From assembly GCF_038070105.1 (NCBI RefSeq), contig NZ_JBBPBZ010000002.1, positions 2,678,001 to 2,742,000 on the forward strand: DNA of 64,000 nt, read 5' to 3'. Under the pieces are notes generated by a model. The model was not told the origin of the DNA, did not search any database, and saw nothing but the letters and a program-made list of their open reading frames with translations. The translations under genes were made by a program, and so were the position numbers. Origin of the DNA: Methylocystis sp. IM3. GTDB taxonomy: Bacteria; Pseudomonadota; Alphaproteobacteria; Rhizobiales; Beijerinckiaceae. Numbering within the stretch: position 1 is the first letter of the stretch; each line of letters begins with the position of its first letter. Positions 8,045 through 16,559 of the stretch are shown one piece after another.

Positions 8045-10465
8045 ATGGCTAAACTTCGATCTCTGACCACTCTCGGCGCTGCGCTCCTCTCATCGACCGC
8101 CCTTGCCCAGCAGACCCTCCCGACCATCGAAGTCGGCGGCGCGCCCCTGCGCTCCACGGCGCCGCGTCCCGCGCGCCCCTCCGCCGCCCAGGGTCCGAGC
8201 CGGCCCGTCGCCGCTGCGGCTGCGCCCGCGGCCCAGCCCGCCGCGCCCGGCGCCGGCGCCGGCGCGGGGCAAGTCTCTCCGGTCGTCATTCAATATGCGG
8301 TTCCGGCGGCGACCTACACGCTCTCGTCCAAACAGTTGCAGAACACGCGCGGCTTCGAGCTCGTCGACAATCTGCTTCGCCAATCCCCCGGCGTGAGCGT
8401 CAACGACGTCACCGGCAATCCTTTGCAGCCGCAAGTTGATTTTCGCGGCTTCTTGGCCTCGCCGGTCGCCGGCACCCCGCAGGGCCTCGCCGTCTATCAG
8501 AACGGCATTCGCATCAACGAAGCCTGGGGCGACAATGTCTATTGGGACATGATCCCCAACATCGCCATCGACCGCTCGACGATCGTCACCGGCAATCCGC
8601 TTTTCGGCCTGAACGCCATCGGCGGCGCCGTCGTCCTCGATATGAAGAACGGCTTCACTTATCAGGGCCTCGAGATCGACGGGCGCGGCGGCAGCCGGGG
8701 GCGACGGCAGGGCTATGGCCAGTTCGGCGTGCAGTCCGGCCCCTACGCGGCCTATCTCGCGCTGGAGGCGCTGGGCGACAATGGTTACCGCTACTTCTCC
8801 GGCGGCCACATCAAGCGCCTTTACGGCGACATCGGCTACCGCGGCGACCAAGCCGAGATCCACGCCAATGTGACCCTCGCGGGCAACAAGATCAACGGCA
8901 CCGGCCCCGCACCGGTCGAAGACGTGACGCGCAATCCCTGGGCTGTGTACACCACGCCCCAGTCGCAGAAGAACACGCTGTCGATGTTCGACGTCAACGG
9001 CAATGTGCAGGCGAGCCCGAGCTGGAAACTCTTCGGCGACGTGCATTACCGCGCTTTCGACCAGGCCCGCGTCGACGGCAATACGACCGAGTTCGAGTGT
9101 GAGCCGGGCGAAGCCATCTGCGAAAACAGCAACGGCGATCCAACCTCCATCCCGAATTTCTTCGACGGACAGGTTCAACTCGGCGCCGTCGACCGCACCT
9201 GGACGCGCTCGCGCACCATCGGCGGGACCGTGCAGGCGACGAACGACGACGTTTACTTCGGCTTCCACAACAAGATCACTTTCGGCGCCAGCCTCGATCA
9301 GGGCTGGACATCCTTCAGCGCCATCCAGGAGCTGGGAATTATTCCGCCGACCCTCGCCGTACAGGGGATCAACTATTTCGTCGATGAGCCGGCGAGCGAC
9401 ATCTCGCCCGTAAAGGTCACTGCGGGCAACTCCTATCTCGGCGTCTATGCGCTCGACACGCTGGACGTCACCGACCGGCTGAAAATTACCGCAGGCGCGC
9501 GGTTCAATCGCGCGGGGATCAGCCTATACGATCTGCGCGGCACGGCGCTCAACGGCGCGGGCGTCTATACGCGCATCAATCCCATGGCCGGCGCGACCTA
9601 TGAAGTGTTGCCGAACACCTTTGCCTACGCCAGCTACTCTGAGGCGAATCGTGCGCCGACGCCGCTCGAGCTCGGCTGCGCCGACCCCGCGCGCCCCTGT
9701 TTGCTCGACACCTTCCTTGTCGCCGATCCGCCGCTCAAGCAGGTCGAGTCGAACACGACGGAATTCGGCATGCGCGGCACGGTGGAAATCCCCAAGGTCC
9801 TCCCGGCGGCGGGCGACTATTTTCCCGGCGTGGTGACGTGGAGCGGCGGCGTCTTCCGCACCAACAACTTCAACGACATTCTTGCCGTGCCCAGTTCGAT
9901 CAACGGACGCGGCTATTTCACAAACGCAGGTTCCACGCGGCGCGAGGGCGTGGAAGTGGCGCTGCGCTATGCGGACGAGAGTCTCTCGGCCTATGTCAAC
10001 TATACGATGACGATCGCAACCTTCCGTTCGACAATTCTGCTGGGCGCGCCCGACAATCCGCTCGCGCAGCTTTACGGCAATGGCTCGATCATGGTGACGC
10101 CCGGCGCCAATCTCTCCTCGGTCGCGCCGCATCGCTTCAAGGCGGGCGCGGATTACGCGGTCACGACGCAGTGGAAGGTGGGCGCCGACTTCCAATACAC
10201 TGCGGGGTCCTATATCCGGGGCGACGAGATCAACATCGGCGCGCGGCTTCCGTCCTACGCCATGCTGAACCTGCGCACCTCCTATCAGATCACGCCGAAC
10301 CTTCAGGTCTACGGCCTGTTCGAGAATGTGACCAACACGCGCGCGAGAACCTTCGGCTCCTGGTTCGACACGAATGACATCGCCTTCCTGACCTACACAA
10401 ATCCGCGCATGGTCTCGCTCGGGCCGCCGACCGGCATCTATGGCGGCGTGAAATTCACCTACTGA
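8045..10465 (+). CDS. lutH: TonB-dependent outer membrane receptor, LutH-like
   Basis: An 806-residue outer-membrane receptor that would import a chelated metal using TonB energy. Residues 1-21 form a signal peptide ending in ALA. An Ala/Pro-rich spacer follows, then a plug domain with LRQSPGVSVNDVTGNPLQPQ, VDFRGF and GIRINEAWGDNVYWDMIPN. A 22-strand-type beta-barrel ends in the aromatic signature GGVKFTY. Identification as the lanthanide receptor rests on its immediate neighbour, a lanmodulin homologue, and on the downstream ABC set, matching the lut cluster of Methylorubrum extorquens. The start is uncertain: an ATG at 8015 is also possible, giving ten more residues. A strong terminator follows. 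Confidence 0.8.
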   Translation: MAKLRSLTTLGAALLSSTALAQQTLPTIEVGGAPLRSTAPRPARPSAAQGPSRPVAAAAAPAAQPAAPGAGAGAGQVSPVVIQYAVPAATYTLSSKQLQNTRGFELVDNLLRQSPGVSVNDVTGNPLQPQVDFRGFLASPVAGTPQGLAVYQNGIRINEAWGDNVYWDMIPNIAIDRSTIVTGNPLFGLNAIGGAVVLDMKNGFTYQGLEIDGRGGSRGRRQGYGQFGVQSGPYAAYLALEALGDNGYRYFSGGHIKRLYGDIGYRGDQAEIHANVTLAGNKINGTGPAPVEDVTRNPWAVYTTPQSQKNTLSMFDVNGNVQASPSWKLFGDVHYRAFDQARVDGNTTEFECEPGEAICENSNGDPTSIPNFFDGQVQLGAVDRTWTRSRTIGGTVQATNDDVYFGFHNKITFGASLDQGWTSFSAIQELGIIPPTLAVQGINYFVDEPASDISPVKVTAGNSYLGVYALDTLDVTDRLKITAGARFNRAGISLYDLRGTALNGAGVYTRINPMAGATYEVLPNTFAYASYSEANRAPTPLELGCADPARPCLLDTFLVADPPLKQVESNTTEFGMRGTVEIPKVLPAAGDYFPGVVTWSGGVFRTNNFNDILAVPSSINGRGYFTNAGSTRREGVEVALRYADESLSAYVNYTMTIATFRSTILLGAPDNPLAQLYGNGSIMVTPGANLSSVAPHRFKAGADYAVTTQWKVGADFQYTAGSYIRGDEINIGARLPSYAMLNLRTSYQITPNLQVYGLFENVTNTRARTFGSWFDTNDIAFLTYTNPRMVSLGPPTGIYGGVKFTY

Positions 10466-10478
10466 CCCCGACAGACTT

Positions 10479-10504
10479 GCGGCCCTTCGGGGCCGCTCTT
10501 TTTT
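10479..10504 (+). terminator. Rho-independent terminator after the TonB receptor
   Basis: GCGGCCC pairs with GGGCCGC across a TTCG tetraloop and is followed by TCTTTTTT. It ends the receptor transcript, so the lanmodulin gene should have its own promoter in 10505-10581. Confidence 0.85.
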
Positions 10505-10581
10505 GGCGCGTGACGCGCTACTGGCGGACCGGGAGCGGCTCCAATATATCTCGGGAGTTCTTCCTGAACGTGGAGCTGACA

Positions 10582-10998
10582 ATGAAAGCCAACAAATTTG
10601 TTCTCGCGGGCGCGCTTGCGCTTGCCGGCCTCGTCGCGGCGCCGGTCTCGCCCGCCCTGGCCAAAAAGGCGGCCAAGGCGTCGCCGGTCGCGAAGCTCGA
10701 CACGGACAATGACTCGACCGTGGATTTGAACGAGATCACCAAGCCCGCCGAAGAGCTGTTCGGCAAGCTCGAGAAGGACAATGACGGCACGTTGGACAAG
10801 AAGGAGATTCAGGGCCGCCTGACCAAGAAAGCCTTCGCCGCGGCCGATCCGGACAATGACGGCACGTTGACCAAGGATGAGTTCCTCTCCGCCGTCTCGG
10901 CGCTGTTCAAGGACGCCGACCCGGACAATGACGGCACGCTGGACGAGAAGGAGCTTGCCTCCAAGCCCGGCAAGGAGCTGCTGCGCGTCACGCATTGA
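10582..10998 (+). CDS. lanM: Lanmodulin-type periplasmic EF-hand protein
   Basis: A 138-residue protein with a signal peptide cut near Ala27 (SPALA-KK). Four EF-hand loops lie at 40-51 (DTDNDSTVDLNE), 64-75 (EKDNDGTLDKKE), 89-100 (DPDNDGTLTKDE) and 113-124 (DPDNDGTLDEKE). The loops are only 12-13 residues apart, and loops 3 and 4 have proline at position 2. Both are hallmarks of lanmodulin, which binds lanthanides in the methylotroph periplasm, and not of calmodulin-like proteins. Loop 4 is canonical; loop 1 has Ser in place of Gly6 and no Pro2, loop 2 begins with Glu, and loop 3 has Thr for Asp at position 9. Metal stoichiometry and selectivity may therefore differ. The ATG follows GGAG weakly. 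Confidence 0.83.
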   Translation: MKANKFVLAGALALAGLVAAPVSPALAKKAAKASPVAKLDTDNDSTVDLNEITKPAEELFGKLEKDNDGTLDKKEIQGRLTKKAFAAADPDNDGTLTKDEFLSAVSALFKDADPDNDGTLDEKELASKPGKELLRVTH

Positions 10999-11010
10999 TC
11001 CCTGGGCTCG

Positions 11011-11044
11011 GGCGCGCGGGAGAGGCGACTTGATCCCGCGCGCC
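11011..11044 (+). terminator. GC-rich hairpin between lanM and lutA
   Basis: GGCGCGCGGGA (11011-11021) pairs perfectly with TCCCGCGCGCC (11034-11044) across a 12-base loop. No T-run follows, so it is more likely an attenuator or an mRNA-stabilising 3' structure for lanM than a full terminator. Confidence 0.45.
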
Positions 11045-11064
11045 AAAGCGGCCATTTAGGAGGC

Positions 11065-12243
11065 ATGAAAAGCCTCGCCGCCGCTTTCCTTCTGATGTTC
11101 GCCGCCGCGCCGGCCGCGGCGGATGCGCTCGCGATCAAGGTCGGCGTGCTTCGGCAGGAACACTCCCGCGAGACGCTCTCGATCCTCGACATTCCCGCAG
11201 CCGACGACACGCTCGCCGGCGCCCTGCTCGGCGCCGCGGACAATAATACGACCGGCAAATTCACCAATCAGTCTTATGAAGCGATCGACGAGAAGCTCGA
11301 CGCCGGCGCCGATGCCGCAACAGCTGTCGACGCGCTCGTCGACAAGGGCGCCCGTTTCATCATCGCCGATCTGAATGCGGATCGTCTGCTGGCGGCGAGC
11401 GAACGCGCCAGGGCGAAAGGCGCGCTCCTCTTCAACGTCTCGGCGCCGGATGAACGCCTGCGCGAGGAAGACTGCCGCGCCAATGTGATCCATGTGACGC
11501 CGACGCGCGCCATGCTGGCCGACGGGCTCGCGCAATATCTCGTCTGGAAGCAATGGCGCAAATGGCTGCTCATCAAGGGCTCGCATCCGGAAGACGAACT
11601 TCTGGCGCAGGCGTACCGCCGCGCCGCCAAGAAGTTCGGCGCGAAGATCGTCGAGGAACGCCTTTACGAGGATACGGGCGGCGGACGGCGAAGCGACTCC
11701 GGCTCCGTGCAGACGCAGCGCCAGATGCCGGTCTTGACCCAGAACGCGCCCGCTTATGATTCGCTCGTCGCTATCGACGAGAGCGAGGTCTTTGCAGGCT
11801 ATCTTCCCTATCGCACTTGGGACCCGCGCCCGGTCGCGGGTTCGGCAGGACTCTATCCGACGAGCTGGGACCCGGCCCATGAGCAATGGGGCGCGCATCA
11901 ATTGCAGAACCGTTTCATGGCGACCTTTCGCCGGCTGATGAATGCGCGCGACAACAACGCCTGGCTCGCCATGCGCATGATCGGCGAAGCGGCGACGCGC
12001 GCCAATTCCGGCGACCCGGAAAAGCTGCGCGCTTTCATGGCGAGCCCGGAATTCTCGATCGCGGCCTTCAAGGGCGTGCGGCTGACGCTGCGCCCGTGGA
12101 ACCAGCAATTGCGCCAGCCGATCCTTCTCTCCGACGGCCGTATGACCGTCTCCGTCTCGCCGCAGGAAGGCTTTCTGCATCAGGTGAGCGAACTCGATAC
12201 GCTGGGCCTCGATCAGCCCGAAACCAAGTGCAGGTTGAAATGA
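11065..12243 (+). CDS. lutA: ABC transporter substrate-binding protein, LutA/PedA-like
   Basis: A 392-residue periplasmic binding protein with a signal peptide through about residue 20 (AAPAAADA). It is of the branched-chain-amino-acid-receptor type found beside PQQ-dependent alcohol dehydrogenase systems; the opening LAIKVGVLRQEHSRETL and the DKGARFIIADLNADRLLAAS segment fit that family. AGGAGG directly precedes the ATG. The stop overlaps the next start in ATGA. In M. extorquens (lutA) and P. putida (pedA) homologues are required for lanthanide uptake. The substrate could be free Ln3+ or a Ln-chelate; the sequence does not decide. Confidence 0.82.
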   Translation: MKSLAAAFLLMFAAAPAAADALAIKVGVLRQEHSRETLSILDIPAADDTLAGALLGAADNNTTGKFTNQSYEAIDEKLDAGADAATAVDALVDKGARFIIADLNADRLLAASERARAKGALLFNVSAPDERLREEDCRANVIHVTPTRAMLADGLAQYLVWKQWRKWLLIKGSHPEDELLAQAYRRAAKKFGAKIVEERLYEDTGGGRRSDSGSVQTQRQMPVLTQNAPAYDSLVAIDESEVFAGYLPYRTWDPRPVAGSAGLYPTSWDPAHEQWGAHQLQNRFMATFRRLMNARDNNAWLAMRMIGEAATRANSGDPEKLRAFMASPEFSIAAFKGVRLTLRPWNQQLRQPILLSDGRMTVSVSPQEGFLHQVSELDTLGLDQPETKCRLK

Positions 12244-13205
12244 GCAAGCTTTTCGCCGCCGTCCTCCTGGCGTCCCTCCTGCCCCTCCCCGCAGGCGCCT
12301 ACACGGCCTATATCAGCAACGAAAAAGGCAACTCCATCACCGTCATCGACACCGACAAGCTCGAAGCGACGGCGACGGTGAAAGTGGGGCGGCGCCCGCG
12401 CGGCATCGAGCTGAACAAAGACGGCTCCGAACTTTACATTTGCGCCGGCGACGACGACGCCATTCAGGTGCTCGATACGAAATCCCTGAAACTCACCGGC
12501 AAGCTGCCATCCGGCCCCGATCCGGAGCTTCTGGCGCTGAGCCCCGGCGGCGACACGATCTACGTCTCCAATGAGAACGACAATCTCGTCACCTTGATCG
12601 ACGTGAAGCGCAGGGAGCAGATCGGCGACATTCCGGTCGGCGTCGAGCCAGAGGGCATGGCGGTGAGCCCGGACGGCAAGCTGCTCGTCAACACGTCCGA
12701 AACGACGAATATGGCGCATCTCATCGACACGCAGACGAAGGAGATCGTCGCCAATATTCTCGTCGACGGGCGTCCGCGCTTCGCCGAATTCAAGAAGGAC
12801 GGCTCGGAGCTTTGGGTCTCCTCCGAAGTCGGCGGCACGGTGGCGGTGATCGATCCGGTGAAACGCGTGCTCAAGCAGAAAATCAGCTTCGAGATTCCGG
12901 CCATGTCGAAAGAGGCGATCCAGCCGATCGGCATTTCCATCACGAAGGACGGCAAGCGCGCCTTTGTGGCGCTCGGGCCGGCGAACCGCGTCGCCGTCAT
13001 CGACGCGGAGACGAAGAAGGTCGAGAAATATCTGCTCGTCGGCCAGCGCGTCTGGCATCTCGCCTTCACGCCGGATGAGAAATATCTGCTCACCGCCAAT
13101 GGCGTCTCCAATGACGTTTCCGTGATCGACGTGGCCAGTCTCAAGGTGGTCAAGTCGATCCCCGTCGGCTCCTTCCCCTGGGGCGTCGTGGTGGCGCCGC
13201 AATGA
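12240..13205 (+). CDS. Secreted YVTN-type beta-propeller protein
   Basis: A 321-residue periplasmic protein with a signal peptide (1-20, ending in AGA). It contains about seven YVTN/WD-like blades, visible as repeats of the type AYISNEKGNSITVIDTD, IYVSNENDNLVTLIDVK and LLTANGVSNDVSVIDVA. This family is regularly encoded in PQQ alcohol-dehydrogenase/lanthanide ABC clusters. Start codon and the preceding stop overlap in ATGA, so it is coupled to the binding protein. Its exact task is unknown; possibilities are a metal chaperone or an accessory of the transporter. Blades carry several acidic pairs (DDD) that could bind metal, which is speculation. Confidence 0.85.
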   Translation: MSKLFAAVLLASLLPLPAGAYTAYISNEKGNSITVIDTDKLEATATVKVGRRPRGIELNKDGSELYICAGDDDAIQVLDTKSLKLTGKLPSGPDPELLALSPGGDTIYVSNENDNLVTLIDVKRREQIGDIPVGVEPEGMAVSPDGKLLVNTSETTNMAHLIDTQTKEIVANILVDGRPRFAEFKKDGSELWVSSEVGGTVAVIDPVKRVLKQKISFEIPAMSKEAIQPIGISITKDGKRAFVALGPANRVAVIDAETKKVEKYLLVGQRVWHLAFTPDEKYLLTANGVSNDVSVIDVASLKVVKSIPVGSFPWGVVVAPQ

Positions 13206-13221
13206 CGGCGGGTGTGGCGCG

Positions 13222-13965
13222 ATGAGCGTCCCGGCCCTCGACATCAGAGACGTCAGCCATTCCTACGGGTCGCGCAAGGCGCTCGACGACGTGTCCTTCA
13301 CGGTCGCGCCCGGCAGTTTCACCGTGCTGCTGGGATTGAACGGCGCCGGCAAGAGCACGCTCTTCTCCCTCGTCACGCGGCTCTATGCGGCGCGAAGCGG
13401 CGAGATCGACATCCTCGGCGCCGATGTCATGCGGGCGCCGGGCGCGGCGTTGCGGCGTCTCGGCGTCGTCTTCCAGGCGCGCACGCTCGATCTCGAATTG
13501 AGCCTCATGCAAAACCTCATCTATCACGCGGCGCTGCATGGAATCGGCCCGCTGGAGGCGCGCCGTCTCGGCTTAGAGGCGCTCGCCCGCGCCGGCCTCG
13601 CCGAACGCGCCGACGACAAGGCGCGCGCCCTCTCCGGGGGGCAGATGCGCCGCGTCGAAATTGCTCGCGCGCTGCTGCACAAGCCGCGCCTGCTGCTGCT
13701 CGACGAACCGACCGTCGGCCTCGACATCAAGGCGCGCGCCGATCTGCTCGCCCATGTGCGCGGCCTCGTGCGCGACGAGGGGCTCGGCGTGTTGTGGACG
13801 ACGCATCTGATCGACGAGATCGAGGACGACGACCCGGTCGTGATCCTGCATCAGGGCAAGGTGCTCGCGACGGGGCGCGCGAGAGAGATCGCCACGCAAG
13901 CGGACGCCGACAGCATCGGCGCCGCCTTCGCAAGGATCACGGGCGTCGACGCCCGAGCGGGTTAG
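13222..13965 (+). CDS. lutE: ABC transporter ATP-binding protein, LutE/PedB-like
   Basis: A 247-residue ATPase. Walker A GLNGAGKST, the Q-loop VVFQ, signature LSGGQMRR, Walker B LLLLDEPTVGLD and the switch histidine TTHLIDE are all present, so it should be active. It lies 16 bases after the beta-propeller gene and is followed immediately by the permease gene. It powers the inner-membrane transporter with the next gene. Assignment to the lanthanide/PQQ-alcohol transporter group is from gene order. Confidence 0.85.
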   Translation: MSVPALDIRDVSHSYGSRKALDDVSFTVAPGSFTVLLGLNGAGKSTLFSLVTRLYAARSGEIDILGADVMRAPGAALRRLGVVFQARTLDLELSLMQNLIYHAALHGIGPLEARRLGLEALARAGLAERADDKARALSGGQMRRVEIARALLHKPRLLLLDEPTVGLDIKARADLLAHVRGLVRDEGLGVLWTTHLIDEIEDDDPVVILHQGKVLATGRAREIATQADADSIGAAFARITGVDARAG

Positions 13966-13984
13966 GGTGAAGGACTTTTTGCCG

Positions 13985-14812
13985 ATGACGACGGAGAGGG
14001 AGGGCTCCTTTACGCCCCGCCAATATCTCATCTGCCTCATGGGCGTCGTCTGGCGCGAAGGCTTGCGCTTCCTGCATCAGCGCGAGCGTTTCGTCTCCGC
14101 GCTGGTGCGTCCGCTCGTCTGGCTCTTCATCTTCGCGGCGGGATTTCGGCAGGTGCTGGGCGTCTCGATCATCCCGCCTTACGAGACCTATGTGCTCTAC
14201 GAGGTCTATATCGCGCCGGGCCTCATGGCGATGATCCAGCTCTTCAACGGCATGCAGTCGTCGCTCTCCATGGTCTACGACCGCGAGATGGGCAATATGC
14301 GCACGCTGCTCGTCTCGCCCTTCCCGCGATGGTTTTTGCTCGGCGCCAAGCTGATGGCGGGCGTCGCCGTGTCGATCCTGCAGGTCTACGCTTTTCTGCT
14401 GATTGCTTATTTCTGGGAGATCGAGCCGCCGACCAGATGGGGCTATCTCACCGTGCTGCCGGCGCTGGCGCTCGGCGGGCTGATGCTCGGCGCGCTCGGC
14501 ATGTTGCTGTCGTCGCTGATCAAGCAGCTCGAGAATTTCGCGGGCGTGATGAACTTCGTCATCTTCCCGATGTTCTTCGCCTCCTCCGCGCTCTACCCGC
14601 TCTGGCGCGTGAAGGAGTCGAGCCCCTGGCTCTATTATGTGTGTCTCGCCAATCCCTTCACCCACGCCGTCGAATTGATACGCTTCGCCTTCTACCAGCA
14701 GATCGAATGGACCTCGCTCACCGCGGTCCTCGCCTATACGAGCGTGTTTCTAACGGGCGCGATCATCGCCTATGACCCCGCGCGTGGGATGCTGATGCGG
14801 AAGGGCGGATAG
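13985..14812 (+). CDS. lutF: ABC-2 type permease, LutF/PedC-like
   Basis: An inner-membrane permease of about 275 residues with six predicted helices, for example FVSALVRPLVWLFIFAAGF, MAGVAVSILQVYAFLLIAYF and LALGGLMLGALGMLLSSLI. The conserved MVYDREMGNMRTLLVSPFPRW loop is typical of ABC-2 permeases. I chose the ATG at 13985, preceded by AAGGA; a GTG at 13967, two bases after the ATPase stop, would add six residues. It pairs with the preceding ATPase. ABC-2 permeases often export, so the direction of transport in this system deserves attention, although homologues were linked genetically to lanthanide uptake. Confidence 0.82.
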   Translation: MTTEREGSFTPRQYLICLMGVVWREGLRFLHQRERFVSALVRPLVWLFIFAAGFRQVLGVSIIPPYETYVLYEVYIAPGLMAMIQLFNGMQSSLSMVYDREMGNMRTLLVSPFPRWFLLGAKLMAGVAVSILQVYAFLLIAYFWEIEPPTRWGYLTVLPALALGGLMLGALGMLLSSLIKQLENFAGVMNFVIFPMFFASSALYPLWRVKESSPWLYYVCLANPFTHAVELIRFAFYQQIEWTSLTAVLAYTSVFLTGAIIAYDPARGMLMRKGG

Positions 14813-14829
14813 GCGCCGGCGGGGGCGCC

Positions 14830-15747
14830 CTACTTCTTCTTCGCCTTGGCGGCGGTTTCCTCGGCGGCGACGGTCTCCGCATAGCCTTCGGGCAACTTCA
14901 CCCCGCCCGCGAGCTGCGCGCCGAGGGCGATGACGCGGGCCTCGGTCAGGCGCAGGGCGCAATAGCCGAAGTCGGATTCCTTGGCGTAGGAGCGGCACAC
15001 TTCCTCGCGCCAGGAGGAAAAGCCCGCCTGCTCCTTCACCACGAAGCCGCGCACCAGCTTGTCCGCTTTGTTGCGATCGTAGAGCGCGCGGAAATCGGAG
15101 CGCACCGTCTTCTCGACGCTGGCGCGGGCGCCGAGCATTTCCTCGGCCTTCTTGGGGTCGAAGTCGGTCTCGGGCATTCCCCAGAGCCCGCTCGGATCGG
15201 CGCGGCAGTCCGCCTCCTTGATCTCGCAGGCCTTGCCGTCATTGGTCACGAGAATGGCGCCGTCCAGAACGTCGAGCGTGAACGGACACGCCGTGAGGGC
15301 GGCGAGTTGATAACGGCGCAGCCCTGCGCCACTGTCGCGTGGCGTCAGCTTCAGGGGCATGCCGGCGATGTCGACCCGGCACGCCTCGCCGGAACGCGAC
15401 AGCCGGTCGCCCGCCAGCGTGAGCTTCACGACCTGGACATCGGACCCGTTCCGCGCGAATTCGATCGTGCTGCCGTTGCCGTCCAGCATCAGCGCCTTGC
15501 CGACGATCGTGTCCTCGGATGGCGCCTTGGGCATGACGACAGGGCCGCGCGCCGACCCCATCTCGCCGCTGCTGAGCTTCTTCTTCGGTCGGGGCGAAGC
15601 GACAGTGCCTTCGGGCGTCGGCTCCACGGCGCCGGGAAGCGCCATCTGCGCGGACACAGGCGACGCCGGCCCGCAAGCGCACAAAAAGACGGCTGTCCCT
15701 GCCGCCCGAGCAATGACAGTCAAGGACGGCGCAATCGACATTCTCAA
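14830..15747 (-). CDS. Secreted protein of unknown function
   Basis: 305 residues, or 303 if the ATG at 15741 is used. It has a signal peptide of about 32 residues (ending PVSAQ), a low-complexity Pro/Lys stretch, and a globular part containing several cysteines (GEACRVD, TACPFTL, GKACEIKEADC, EVCRSY, FGYCALRL). The last part, with a Cys-x-Tyr-Ala-Lys then a Cys-x-Leu-Arg-Leu-Thr helix, loosely recalls LprI-like small domains. The C-terminus is Lys/Ala rich. I do not recognise the family. It is convergent with the ABC permease gene, and its stop lies 17 bases from that stop. Confidence 0.75.
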   Translation of the reverse strand: MRMSIAPSLTVIARAAGTAVFLCACGPASPVSAQMALPGAVEPTPEGTVASPRPKKKLSSGEMGSARGPVVMPKAPSEDTIVGKALMLDGNGSTIEFARNGSDVQVVKLTLAGDRLSRSGEACRVDIAGMPLKLTPRDSGAGLRRYQLAALTACPFTLDVLDGAILVTNDGKACEIKEADCRADPSGLWGMPETDFDPKKAEEMLGARASVEKTVRSDFRALYDRNKADKLVRGFVVKEQAGFSSWREEVCRSYAKESDFGYCALRLTEARVIALGAQLAGGVKLPEGYAETVAAEETAAKAKKK

Positions 15748-15790
15748 ACGGCCCCTTCCAGCCCCGCCGGCCGCGCCGGCGAGCGAATTG

Positions 15791-16333
15791 TTATTGTCTC
15801 GGCGCGAGAACCATCACCATCTGGCGGCCCTCCATCGAGGGCTCGAGCTCGACCTTGGCAAGGGTGGCCGTCTCGGCCTTCACGCGGGTCATCAGCCTGT
15901 AGCCGATGTCCTGATGGGCGATCTCGCGGCCGCGGAAGCGCAGGGTCACCTTGACCTTGTCGCCCTCCTCGAAGAAGCGACGCACGGCCTTCATCTTGAC
16001 GTCATAGTCATGCTCGTCGATGCCGGGGCGCAGCTTGATTTCCTTGACCTCGACCACCTTCTGCTTCTTGCGCGCCTCGGCGGCCTTCTTCTGCTCGGCG
16101 AAGCGGAAGCGTCCATAATCGAGGATCTTGCATACGGGGGGCGCAGAATTCGGCGCGATCTCGACGAGGTCGAGGCCAGCCTGTTCGGCGATGTTCAGGG
16201 CGTCCAGAAATTGAACGACGCCATGATTTTTGCCTTCGGAATCAATCAGCTGCACTTCGCGTGCGCGAATCTCACGGTTGATGCGGGGGCCTTCTTTCTG
16301 CGGCGCCGCCATGCTCTTCATTGGCCTGCGAAT
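15791..16333 (-). CDS. infC: Translation initiation factor IF-3 (ATT start)
   Basis: IF-3, 180 residues, binds the 30S subunit and checks start-codon pairing. The N-domain [17 protein letters not shown] and the C-domain [20 protein letters not shown] are textbook. I place the start at an ATT codon because the downstream codons give (M)RRPMKSM, matching the conserved MRRP opening of rhizobial IF-3, and because AAGGAG sits eight bases before it. The nearest ATGs (16321, 16312) lack a well-placed ribosome binding site. Rare ATT starts are known for infC in enterobacteria, where IF-3 represses its own translation. rpmI and rplT are not adjacent, unlike in E. coli. Confidence 0.93.
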   Translation of the reverse strand: MRRPMKSMAAPQKEGPRINREIRAREVQLIDSEGKNHGVVQFLDALNIAEQAGLDLVEIAPNSAPPVCKILDYGRFRFAEQKKAAEARKKQKVVEVKEIKLRPGIDEHDYDVKMKAVRRFFEEGDKVKVTLRFRGREIAHQDIGYRLMTRVKAETATLAKVELEPSMEGRQMVMVLAPRQ

Positions 16334-16559
16334 GGATCGTTCTCCTTCCAGTGGCCGAAACTCCCGGCCGTCGATTGGCAATCTGCGCTACTGACGCGCA
16401 TATAGGCTCTTCCGGACGCTTGTCCCGGAGTACGGGAGATTCTCACGAAAGAGCGGCAAGTCAACAGCCGAAACCGGCCGAAAGCGCATTATTCACGCGA
16501 AAGCGCGCTTTATGGGAAATTCTCCCTCCTTGCCTGCGCCCGCCCGGCGGCGCCCGGCG

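Noticed and set aside
10582..10998. Reading the EF-hand protein as a calmodulin-like calcium protein
   Set aside because: The 12-13 residue spacing between loops and Pro2 in loops 3 and 4 point to lanmodulin; calcium binding is not excluded.
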